Assembly (NCBI RefSeq): GCF_000315625.1
Contig: NW_005434525.1
Coordinates: 79,490 to 133,446 of the forward strand
DNA length: 53,957 bases
Source: Guillardia theta CCMP2712
Taxonomy: Eukaryota > Cryptophyceae > Pyrenomonadales > Geminigeraceae
Reading direction: 5' to 3'
This document shows, in pieces, positions 41,280 to 49,844 of the stretch (its first letter is position 1; each line of letters starts with the position of its first letter). The position numbers and the translations under genes were made by a program. The notes below the pieces were generated by a model. That model made no database searches. It saw nothing but the letters and a program-made list of their open reading frames with translations, and had not been told where the DNA came from.

Positions 41280-43950
41280 GCGCCGGTTATTTCAGGCACC
41301 ATGGCTGCACGCGTGGTGTAGGGGAAGCCGCCAGGGCGCCAAGGAAGCTGCAAGCGAGAGGTTTGTATACGTCAAATAGCTTTCTAAGTATGGTTCTTCA
41401 GTATGATGAAAATGTTCGCAACCTGCTGTATCGGAGATCTTGCCAATACACGCAGAGCGGACTTGTGGATGCCTCTGTCCTCGAAGCTGACCTCGTCGAG
41501 AGGGTGAAGAGCTTCGCGAAGCGTTATCCGAACAGTAGGACAGCCCAGGCTTGCAAGGCTGTGGAGGGATGCACCCCCGACGCTATCGCAGAAGCCATCC
41601 GCTCGACATGTCAGCAGGCACGACGGGAGCTTCTACAAGAAGCAATGACTGGATGGAGTGACGCATCCAGAGAGTGGTTTATGCAGCAGATTGAAGAAGC
41701 CAAGAAGGAGAAGGTCGAGACATACACCGCCACAGCAGGCAACGAGGTGACTTCCTTCATCTCCATGACTCTCCTGGGCATCTCCTCGGTGTATGTCAAC
41801 CACGAAGAGAAGCTAAAGAAGAAATTCGAAGAGATCGGACTGATCGTAGACTCAGTGCAAGAGAGTAAAGCAATCATGTGGAAGGCTCCGTATAGACCCG
41901 AGATAGCGAGTGCTGGAGAGATCCCGGTGACTGTTTCCTTCCTCCGCAATGCACAAGCGGAGAAGCTCTGGCAGGGAAGAGAGGACTTCGCGATCGATGG
42001 TCGCAAGTTCACAGCTGTACATGTGAGCATCGTGCACGATCGATCTTTCAAGATTCGAGCCAAGAGAGGACCCTGGGGCAAAGGGGGCAGCTTGGCAGAG
42101 CTGACTCACCTGCTAACCTTGGGCGGCATGACAACAGCAGAAATAGCTGATGTCTACCGGTATCAGCTGCTGCGCCAGTCCCTTGCAGCGGTCCAACTCC
42201 AGCCGCTGGCAGGCATGCTGGTCGCTGGGGCGCCAGGCCAGCAAGTCCACAAAGGCTTAGGTCAGAAAGGCTTCGTCGCTGTAGGGGCCAACGTCATCTG
42301 GAGACAGAGGGAGGTGGAGTGGATCGTCTCCTCGAGCTGCCCAGAGGCGAATGATACAGCATTTCGAGCTTTCCGAGAGAGCGAAGCGATGGAGGGAGTA
42401 CACCTGACTCTGTTCAGCGAGGACCCGAAGATCAGAGAGGCGCTCGCAGTCGAGTTGACAGCCGATCGCTTTGTGTCCAGAAATAAGTTGAAGAAGGCAT
42501 CAAGACTGCAGAAGAAGGCAGGCGGCAAGGACGGCAAGGAGATCAAGATCATCATCAAGTCGACGGCGGCATCTGGTCGCTTCACGAGGAAGGAGATGGA
42601 GGGGCTGTGCAACGGCGGCAACACGTCCATCGCAAGAGTCAAGAGAGTCTTGTTGGAGATCGCTAACAGGCTCGAGATCAACGTTGAAGGCATCGACATG
42701 GAGGAGGATTTGAACACGAAGTCCTGGAACGGGTCCAAGCTATGCATCTTCCTTGGCTCCACGGAGGATGCTCGACGCATGATGAAGGAGCTGCCCTTCT
42801 ATCTCGAAGGCGCAGCCACCAAGCTCGAAGCAGTCGGCTTCGACAAGGAGCCTGAGGCGGCTGGTCAGCGGGGCACCAGCGACGCAGCGCAGCGACAGGA
42901 GGAAAGCGAGGGAGAGTGGCTGGAGTTTACAGACCTGGAGAGGATCACAATGGAGGCAGCATCTCCGTCAAGCCAAGAGGACATGCAGCTCGTCAGCGAG
43001 CTGTCAGCAGTCATCGAAGATGCAGCTTCTTTGAACGAGACGGGGACAAGCGAGCCAATCAAGCTGGTCCTGGACAAGGCTGTTGGCAACCTCCACGACA
43101 CCTTCTACTCCCCGGGGAGCCTGGAGTTCATGTCGCTGGGAGAGTGGACGAAGACGCCAGAGGAGCAGGGAGTGGGACGCAACGTTCTCAAGGAGAAGCT
43201 GGGGAAGTGGCTGCAGAGCAAGCGCTGGACTCGCGTGCAAGGAGAGAGCAAGAAGGCAAGGAGGGGCAGCGCGTTCTCGCCACGGGCAACGGCAGCTGCT
43301 GAGCTTGAGCAGGAGGCGGAGAGCGACGACATAGAGCGTCGATCTCTTAGCTTCCTGTTCATAGCACTGAGTAAATTCGCAGAGATGCATGTGCTGGCCT
43401 GCTCGCTGAAGGTGGACAAGAAGGACCGACTGCGGGTGGAGATGAGGGAAGATGACGAAGAAGAGGAAGACATGGAGGAAGAGCAAGGCGAGGGCGAGGA
43501 AGAAGACGGGGCGAGCCCGTACCGAGCTTGAGCTGAGCTCAAGGTAAGGAGAGAAGGTAGGAGGCGACCGAAGGCCAAGGTGAGGAGAGGCAACTCTCCT
43601 GACTGAGGCTGAGGAAGCTGAATGGAGGAGGAGTAGGTGGCGACCGAAGGCCAAGGTGAGGAGAGGCAACTCTCCTGACTGAGGCTGAGGAAGCTGAATG
43701 GAGGTAGAGTAGGTGGCGACCGAAGGCCAAGGTGAGGAGAGGCAACTCTCCTGACTGAGGCTGAGGAAGCCAAGAGAAGACAGCAGAAGTAGAAAGTAGA
43801 AAGACGCCTCAGAAGCAGGGTTCGCATTGTAGGCCGTGTACTCCCAGTGCTCGCGCGCCTCTTTAGACTAGGATCAAATTGCAAAAGCCCACAAAGAGGC
43901 CGAGCAACATTCTAGCATTCTAATAAACTCACATAATAATAATAATAATA
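41280..43950 (+). mobile_element. Element A6, complete family A retrotransposon
   Basis: A single 5' 19-bp unit, leader, intact ORF1, three hairpin repeats and a (TAA)n tail. It is fused at its 5' end to B' rather than to telomeric repeats. Confidence 0.9.
41390..43531 (+). CDS. Family A ORF1 protein, longest intact copy
   Basis: 713 aa. It is nearly identical to A4 ORF1 but contains the 12 residues (AAGQRGTSDAAQ region) that A4 lacks, matching A2, A3 and A5. Differences between copies are few and many are silent or conservative, suggesting recent spread of a functional protein. It ends in the Glu/Asp-rich tail and SPYRA. Confidence 0.85.
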   Translation: MVLQYDENVRNLLYRRSCQYTQSGLVDASVLEADLVERVKSFAKRYPNSRTAQACKAVEGCTPDAIAEAIRSTCQQARRELLQEAMTGWSDASREWFMQQIEEAKKEKVETYTATAGNEVTSFISMTLLGISSVYVNHEEKLKKKFEEIGLIVDSVQESKAIMWKAPYRPEIASAGEIPVTVSFLRNAQAEKLWQGREDFAIDGRKFTAVHVSIVHDRSFKIRAKRGPWGKGGSLAELTHLLTLGGMTTAEIADVYRYQLLRQSLAAVQLQPLAGMLVAGAPGQQVHKGLGQKGFVAVGANVIWRQREVEWIVSSSCPEANDTAFRAFRESEAMEGVHLTLFSEDPKIREALAVELTADRFVSRNKLKKASRLQKKAGGKDGKEIKIIIKSTAASGRFTRKEMEGLCNGGNTSIARVKRVLLEIANRLEINVEGIDMEEDLNTKSWNGSKLCIFLGSTEDARRMMKELPFYLEGAATKLEAVGFDKEPEAAGQRGTSDAAQRQEESEGEWLEFTDLERITMEAASPSSQEDMQLVSELSAVIEDAASLNETGTSEPIKLVLDKAVGNLHDTFYSPGSLEFMSLGEWTKTPEEQGVGRNVLKEKLGKWLQSKRWTRVQGESKKARRGSAFSPRATAAAELEQEAESDDIERRSLSFLFIALSKFAEMHVLACSLKVDKKDRLRVEMREDDEEEEDMEEEQGEGEEEDGASPYRA

Positions 43951-43965
43951 GGGTTTAGGGTTTAG
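43951..43965 (+). repeat. Telomere-type tract 10
   Basis: About two units (GGGTTTAGGGTTTAG) between A6 and B3. This is the shortest spacer. Confidence 0.85.
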
Positions 43966-44057
43966 ATCCCTTTATCTGAGGCATGCAGATCAGCGGGATC
44001 CCTGCGTGGTAGAGCAAGAGTCGCCAGGAACGCAGGAAGCTCGGGAAACCATCGAGA

Positions 44058-46298
44058 ATGCTTCGAAACATGTGGCCAATATCTATTGTGAACCCTGACG
44101 AGATCGTGCAGTACCGTACCTCCAGCTACCTCAAGAGGCAGACGGAAGCTGCAACGATGCCGTCATCAGCCGAACTGATGCGGAGACTGGATGAATTCGC
44201 AAGGCAGAACCCCAAAAGCAGGACGAGCAAAGCTCTGAAAGCAAAAGAAATTTCCTTGGAAGCCTTAGCCGAAGCCATCAGTCAGACATGCAGCTTTGCT
44301 GAACCCTCGTCACTGGAGAATCCGAAAGGGCTCAGGCAGTGGGGTGACGATGTCAAGCAGTGGTACCTGTCAGAGTTCCAAGCTGACAGACAAAGGCAGA
44401 TGGAGGCCAGATCATATGATGATCAGGGCACCAATGTGCAGACGATTACCATGAAGGTACTTGGGATCCCTGCATACTTTTCCAGACAGGTGGAAAACTT
44501 ATGCCTCAAGCTTGAAGAGCAAGGCTTGATCGTCGATCAGACGCAAGATAGCAGGAGCCTGATCTTCAAGGCTCCCTTGAAGCCTGACCTTGTGCAGGCA
44601 GCGGAGATCCCAGCAGTGATCACCTTTGTCCGCAATGAGGCGGCTGAGAAACTCTGGAAAGGAGAAGGTACCTTCAAGGTGGCAGGCAGGAGGATTCTAG
44701 CAGTGAACCCAGCAGCCAACCCACCGATCTCGTTCAAGATGCGGCCAAAGAAGGAGAACATGAGCAGAGTTGGAATCCTAGCTGAGGTGGCCCAACTCCT
44801 GATGCTCAACGATTCGAGCACAGGTGACATATGTGAGATCTACAGGCAGCTATGCCTGAAGCAGGGATTAGCGATCATTGATCTGATCCCAAACGCGGGA
44901 ATGACAGTGAACCTCCCCCCCAAGAGGAACCTGCCGCCAAAGAAGGTGTTCGCTGCGGTAGGAATAGAAACAGTCAACCAGAACAGAGAGGTCGACTGGA
45001 TCGCAACGTGCTCGAGCCTTGAAGCAGCGGACATCGTTCTTCAAGCATTCGATCGACATGGAAAGGATCGTGCAGGAGTCACTTTGGGACTGGTCTCAGA
45101 GAATGACAAAATACTGAAATGGTTCTCAGTGCAGATGGAAGCAACGGCGCTGCACAAGAATATGAAGAATGCGGTGCGACAAGAGGGCACGGCAATGGCA
45201 ACGGGAGCAGAGATGCTGTACTCGGTACAAATCTCCTCTCCTGTGCCGTCAGGGAAGTTCTCCCGAAATGAGATCGAAAAAATCTGCGCAAGTGACGAAA
45301 CGGGCAGAGCAAAAGTCATCCGAAACATTCGGAGGGCTGTCGCTTGCTTTGATCCACAGGTGGAAAAAGATCTCCAACGGATCCACCTCCAATGCGATCC
45401 AGAAACAGGGATCTGGGATGGGTCTGGTATCATTCTCCGGCTACGCAGTGAAAGTAGTGCAAGAAAGATGATGGCTGAATTCCCCACACAGCTCCTCTGC
45501 TGGCAAGGCACAGTTGAAATCCAAACGACAGCGAGCAGTCTGAACCTCCAAGTGTCGCCTCAGGCAACTCGCGATCAGTCTAACCCTGAGGCCAGGTCAC
45601 AAGCGACGGGGACCAGAGCAGAAGGAACTGTGTGGAAAGAGATCGAGCTCAGTTCCATTATCAATGAAACAAACCTCCCAGATGCGGGAACGGACGTGGT
45701 CGTCGAAGAACTTAAGGAAACTATTGCTGACGTAACTAGGAGCGAGCTGCAACAGCAAGGACAGCTTCAACTCCATCTTGATGACGCGGTGCAAGAGATG
45801 GCTCCGGAGAGCCCAGGAAATGCATCCTTCCCCACGCTACAAGAGTGGGCTGATAAGGGTGCCAACGCGGCAGAGAATGCCGTGAGCAAACGACTGCGTG
45901 AACGAGTCAGGGTGATTGCAGGCAAACATACGTGGAAGGTAGCGAAGCGCAAGAACAGCGCTTTCGCACCAAATGAAGAGAAGCCATTGAAAACTGATCT
46001 CCTCTTCATTGCTTTGAATAAATTCCTGGAGGCAACGGCGCTCTCCCTCGTAGGAATGCTGGGAGATAGAAACGAATTGAAATTTGTTTTGAGCAGTGAG
46101 CTACAGATGAAAGACGCTCGAATGGAAGCGGAAGAGATGTCGCTTGACTCCTTCCCAGCAGCGGAGGAGGAGGAGGAGAGGGCAGGTGGGACAGTGGGCA
46201 CCAGGGCGTGGTGGAATCAAGCAGAAAGAGACAAGAAGGTGAGAAAAAGAATGACAAAGAAAATCCAAAAAACAGAAAAATACAAACATTCGACTTGA
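44058..46298 (+). CDS. Family B ORF1 protein (gag-like)
   Basis: 746 aa from ATG 44058, intact. It is homologous to family A ORF1 from the N-terminus (FARQNPKSRTSKALKAK) through the central GIPAYF...EEQGLIVDQT...FKAPLKPDL block, FVRNEAAEKLWKG, and SGKFSRNEIEKIC followed by an RRM-like alpha/beta segment. It ends with LLFIALNKFLEATALSL. Instead of the pure acidic tail of A, its C-terminus is acidic then strongly basic (Lys-rich last 40 residues). No CCHC motif is seen. The 3' end overlaps ORF2 by 91 nt. Confidence 0.85.
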   Translation: MLRNMWPISIVNPDEIVQYRTSSYLKRQTEAATMPSSAELMRRLDEFARQNPKSRTSKALKAKEISLEALAEAISQTCSFAEPSSLENPKGLRQWGDDVKQWYLSEFQADRQRQMEARSYDDQGTNVQTITMKVLGIPAYFSRQVENLCLKLEEQGLIVDQTQDSRSLIFKAPLKPDLVQAAEIPAVITFVRNEAAEKLWKGEGTFKVAGRRILAVNPAANPPISFKMRPKKENMSRVGILAEVAQLLMLNDSSTGDICEIYRQLCLKQGLAIIDLIPNAGMTVNLPPKRNLPPKKVFAAVGIETVNQNREVDWIATCSSLEAADIVLQAFDRHGKDRAGVTLGLVSENDKILKWFSVQMEATALHKNMKNAVRQEGTAMATGAEMLYSVQISSPVPSGKFSRNEIEKICASDETGRAKVIRNIRRAVACFDPQVEKDLQRIHLQCDPETGIWDGSGIILRLRSESSARKMMAEFPTQLLCWQGTVEIQTTASSLNLQVSPQATRDQSNPEARSQATGTRAEGTVWKEIELSSIINETNLPDAGTDVVVEELKETIADVTRSELQQQGQLQLHLDDAVQEMAPESPGNASFPTLQEWADKGANAAENAVSKRLRERVRVIAGKHTWKVAKRKNSAFAPNEEKPLKTDLLFIALNKFLEATALSLVGMLGDRNELKFVLSSELQMKDARMEAEEMSLDSFPAAEEEEERAGGTVGTRAWWNQAERDKKVRKRMTKKIQKTEKYKHST

Positions 46299-47842
46299 TA
46301 GGGGAGATCCCCTGGAGTCTACGGGAAAACAATAAAGAGTACGGAGCAGCGGCGCTGCTCAACTCAGGAGAAGATGGATTTCTCTCTGAGGACGTTATGG
46401 AGGCATTAATCGTTGAGGTAAACCGAAATTTAGAACCAGCGGAAGACAGATTTGAAATAGCATGGCTCCAAGGCACGAGGTATGCCAGCGAGCAAACTAG
46501 AAACCAATTTGGGCTGCAGAGAGGGACCATTGTTCTCCCGAGAATAGTAGCGGGTTTGAGAGATCAGGAGGGAAGGGCAAGGAGAGCAAAGCGACTGTTA
46601 GCCGGAGCAGATCAACCATTATTATTCCCATGCGTAGAAAACGGCAATCATTGGATCCTAATCGTGGCAGATGTCAACACAAAAAGAATACACATCGTCG
46701 ACTCGCTCAACACGGCCGGGGAGAGAGACCTGGGGACAGTCAGAAGTCAAAGGGATGCACAGTTTCAATTGGGGGGCGCACAGCGAATGGACCTAGCATC
46801 ACTCGTGGCGACGATCATCACCGAGGCAATTAGCGACCAACAAGAACAAGACGACAAGGCATGGAGGGCATGTGTGTCAACGGGACTGCAACAAACGGAC
46901 GGCTACAACTGCGGAATTTTTGTACTACTGCATCTGCTACTGATCGCAAAGACACGAAAGCAGACGCAACAACACGATATCTTCAACATAGGTAGGCAAC
47001 AAGGCGTCCCGCCACACCAACAATGGCTCGTGAGAACAAGGCACCTGCTGCTGGATGGGCTCTGGGGAGGGGGTCTAGAACAAGTGCACATGCGAGAAAC
47101 GATCCAATGCATCTGCAGAGCGTTACAACACGCGCAAGAAACAGGCTACAAGGAATGGCAAGCAGCAAAGCTCACCATGGAACGTAGACCTAACCAGATG
47201 GAAAGGCGAGAGAATGGCCAAAAACGCGCAGGCGAGCTTCAGATGACCCAGGTAGCCGAAGATGCATGGCTAGAGGAGAGATGGAAAGACGGAGCGGCCC
47301 TGCAAATACCAGACAGGTCAGCACAGGGGGACATCCTGCCATACCCCCCTCCACCACCTCCCGCCCCATGCCCCGTCTCTCCACTCCAGCCACCTTCCCC
47401 CCCACCAGACATGCACGCAGAGACAAACTCGAAGCACGACAAGGAGACTAGGGGGGAGGAAGAGCCATCAGCCCCAACGAAGATGCAAGAGAGGCACGCG
47501 TCTCACCTTCAATGGGCATCGGAGGCGGAGGAGCAAATCCTAACAGCAAGCAGCAACGCACACGAGGCTACCACCGATAGGTCAGTGCACTCAGCATGGG
47601 TGGAAACCCACAAGAAGGACAACGCTCCAGGCAACATCATCTCTCAAAATGTCAATGGATGCAGTCAATTCGTGCTGAAACACATCCTGGCATATTTGAT
47701 TGAGAAGTATCATCCATCTATTGTCATGTTGCAGGAAGTCAGGGTGGGGCGTGGTAAGAAAAAGGAAACAGATCTCCGAATGATGATCAAGAAAGAATGG
47801 GGTGTTTATGACCAAGGGTACAGGGTTTGGGAGAAAGGGTAA
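46208..47842 (+). CDS. Family B ORF2, part 1: Ulp1-type cysteine protease and start of AP-like endonuclease
   Basis: A 544-codon open frame in the -1 frame relative to ORF1. There is no ATG before codon ~64, so translation probably depends on ORF1 (frameshift or reinitiation) or on a non-ATG start. Residues ~45-245 form a C48/Ulp1-like protease: LLNSGEDGFLSEDV, the His-Trp of NHWILIV (H148), VDSLN (D165), and QTDGYNCG with oxyanion Gln229 and nucleophile Cys235. A Pro/Glu-rich linker follows. From ~472 the endonuclease/exonuclease/phosphatase fold starts with SQNVNG and IVMLQEVR (metal-binding Asn and Glu). The frame closes at TAA 47840-47842 in the middle of the endonuclease, which resumes in the next frame. 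Confidence 0.8.
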   Translation: MVESSRKRQEGEKKNDKENPKNRKIQTFDLIGEIPWSLRENNKEYGAAALLNSGEDGFLSEDVMEALIVEVNRNLEPAEDRFEIAWLQGTRYASEQTRNQFGLQRGTIVLPRIVAGLRDQEGRARRAKRLLAGADQPLLFPCVENGNHWILIVADVNTKRIHIVDSLNTAGERDLGTVRSQRDAQFQLGGAQRMDLASLVATIITEAISDQQEQDDKAWRACVSTGLQQTDGYNCGIFVLLHLLLIAKTRKQTQQHDIFNIGRQQGVPPHQQWLVRTRHLLLDGLWGGGLEQVHMRETIQCICRALQHAQETGYKEWQAAKLTMERRPNQMERRENGQKRAGELQMTQVAEDAWLEERWKDGAALQIPDRSAQGDILPYPPPPPPAPCPVSPLQPPSPPPDMHAETNSKHDKETRGEEEPSAPTKMQERHASHLQWASEAEEQILTASSNAHEATTDRSVHSAWVETHKKDNAPGNIISQNVNGCSQFVLKHILAYLIEKYHPSIVMLQEVRVGRGKKKETDLRMMIKKEWGVYDQGYRVWEKG

Positions 47843-49772
47843 GAGTGATCTACGCCTTGTGATACTGGCGCATGCTGACCTTCTCCCGCGCCCCCCCTCC
47901 TCGCCAAATGGTACAGCATTGGAGGGGGCACACAGACAAAAAATACAAGTTTTACAGATCTCACGAAAAAAAGAAAACATACTTTTGTGTAACATTCATA
48001 TGCCAGTGGCGACGGAGGAGGGGGAACAAGACAGCATGTGGAAGGCGCTAAGCCAGATGCTCAAGCCAGACCCAAACATCAAGCTCATCATCATCGGAGG
48101 CGACTTCAATGCATCTCGACAACATCCAGAGATCCCCATGAGAATAGGATACGGAAGCAATTCGAGTGTACACCGTGCAGATGAGAAAATGGAGCAAGTC
48201 TTAAATGAGCTTGGGCGAGTCCAGACAGTCACCTGCGAGAAGATGTGCAAAAGCAGCACACACTTCACCTTCTCCACATGGTACAAGCAGGGTCACCACC
48301 AAGCGAAATTGGATCATATCTTTGCTTTCCATCATCCATCTCGCACAGTAAGCCTGATATCGCAGACCGCAGAAGACTGCATCATAGGAGCTGCCGTCGA
48401 CCACAGAGCACTCGTAGTGAATGTGAGCTCGCTCGATGCTGAGGGGGAGCAAGCCATCCCAAAGATTGAAATTCTCCCGCAAAGGAGAGATCGAGAAGCA
48501 ATTCCTCGACGAAAGAAAAGGGTGGTCGAGATGGACAAGTTATCAGGAAGATTAGGTGTAGAATGGGCAATAGCACTGGATGAGAAGATAACAGCGGCAA
48601 AAGCCCTACACCAAGACTTGGACATTCTCGAACTGATAACAACAGCCCTCCCCACCAAGGAAATCCCCCTACGAGGCTCAGGCGGTAAACGACATGCATC
48701 TAAGATTCAGATGGATCTGAAACGGAAACTCAAGCAACTTCAAAGGGATCTGAGAAGCGCATCAGAAATTCCAGACTTTATTGATCGGGCACACAAGGAG
48801 TCAAGCTTACACGCAGAAATAAGAGAGAATATGACCAAATTCAAAGAGATCTGCGCAGCACAGGACCAAGAGATATTTCTGAAAACATGCGAAGAACGAA
48901 GAAGACGCTTGGGGACGATAGGGAGTAAAGAGTCTCAAAATGCAATGGGCAAGAAGTCAGACTTTAAGCCCAAAGCCCCAATGCTGAGTCAACTGTCAGA
49001 GAAGTGCCACCCAAATACAATCGAACTTACGTCATGGAGGGATCTCCAGCCAGCGCTGCAACAGCCGGAGACAGCATATCTTCAAGAACTGAACCCGTTA
49101 ATCGAAACATTCTTACAAAGCAGCTCCAAAGAATCAAGCAAAACCTTTTGGAATGCAAGACATCAAACCATGCTACACGTCGAGACTCTCGGGGCGAGAA
49201 ACCAGGCAACACAAAAGCTGTCCATAACTCTGGCGCCTGCACACGCAATCGTACCCATCATCCGAGGACTGATCACCCGGGGGCAGCCAGGAGGGTGGCG
49301 CTTAGTAGGATACAAAAACATCGAGCAATTCATCCCCATGAGATTGGCAAGAGACCTCGAAGATGAAACCCACACGGCAACCTTCTTTGCAGTGAACGGC
49401 TGTACATTGAACGGAACATGCGCACGGGCTGAATGTCAAACAAAGGGAAGAATGATTCCGCTGTACGACAAACGTCAGGAAAACAAAGAACCAAAGATCC
49501 TCTTCTTCTGCAAAAGCTGTCAATTATTCACTACCATCAAACCACCGGACTTCGACCCCCCAGATCAAATCAATCAATATCAGACCAGGGAGATAGAAAT
49601 AGCATACCCGCTGGAGCCAGGAGAGATTCAGGTCTGGATCCAAAGACTATCCAACCGCAAGGCAGCAGGCATGGATTTGATCTCAAATGAGATCCTGAAA
49701 GCTCTACCTGATAGCGCAAAGGAGGAGATAGGGGAATATGCTGGCAAGGGTCAGGCTCTTACCAAAAAATGA
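47802..49772 (+). CDS. Family B ORF2, part 2: rest of AP-like endonuclease, linker, first RT motifs
   Basis: Continues part 1 after a one-base frame change near 47840. The endonuclease motifs are complete here: LLCNIHMP, IIGGDFNAS, TFSTWY...LDHIF and AAVDHRAL (catalytic His pair region). A long charged linker with a Cys-rich piece (CTLNGTCARAEC...CKSC, possibly zinc-binding) follows. The frame ends with LSNRKAAGMDLISNEILKAL, the entry motif of non-LTR reverse transcriptases (usually KAPGPDG-like). It breaks at TGA 49770-49772. The next RT block (NELCHVLENQRPI) lies in another frame. Confidence 0.75.
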   Translation: MFMTKGTGFGRKGKSDLRLVILAHADLLPRPPSSPNGTALEGAHRQKIQVLQISRKKENILLCNIHMPVATEEGEQDSMWKALSQMLKPDPNIKLIIIGGDFNASRQHPEIPMRIGYGSNSSVHRADEKMEQVLNELGRVQTVTCEKMCKSSTHFTFSTWYKQGHHQAKLDHIFAFHHPSRTVSLISQTAEDCIIGAAVDHRALVVNVSSLDAEGEQAIPKIEILPQRRDREAIPRRKKRVVEMDKLSGRLGVEWAIALDEKITAAKALHQDLDILELITTALPTKEIPLRGSGGKRHASKIQMDLKRKLKQLQRDLRSASEIPDFIDRAHKESSLHAEIRENMTKFKEICAAQDQEIFLKTCEERRRRLGTIGSKESQNAMGKKSDFKPKAPMLSQLSEKCHPNTIELTSWRDLQPALQQPETAYLQELNPLIETFLQSSSKESSKTFWNARHQTMLHVETLGARNQATQKLSITLAPAHAIVPIIRGLITRGQPGGWRLVGYKNIEQFIPMRLARDLEDETHTATFFAVNGCTLNGTCARAECQTKGRMIPLYDKRQENKEPKILFFCKSCQLFTTIKPPDFDPPDQINQYQTREIEIAYPLEPGEIQVWIQRLSNRKAAGMDLISNEILKALPDSAKEEIGEYAGKGQALTKK

Positions 49773-49844
49773 GCTCTGTCATGTCCTGGAGAACCAACGA
49801 CCTATATGAGCTCTGTCACGTCCTGGAGAACCAACGACCTATAT
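49771..49844 (+). repeat. 37-bp tandem duplication inside the RT domain
   Basis: Two copies (49771-49807 and 49808-49844, one mismatch) of a segment encoding the RPI motif region. 37 is not a multiple of three, so the duplication itself shifts the frame. Confidence 0.9.

Noticed and set aside
20887-43950. Long minus-strand frames inside the A elements (up to about 260 codons, Ser/Leu/Arg-rich)
   Set aside because: They mirror the conserved ORF1 on the other strand, recur with every copy and show no domain. They are shadows of ORF1.
46240-46298. Classical -1 ribosomal slippage heptamer in the ORF1/ORF2 overlap
   Set aside because: A-rich runs occur, but none fits X-XXY-YYZ in the ORF1 reading frame.
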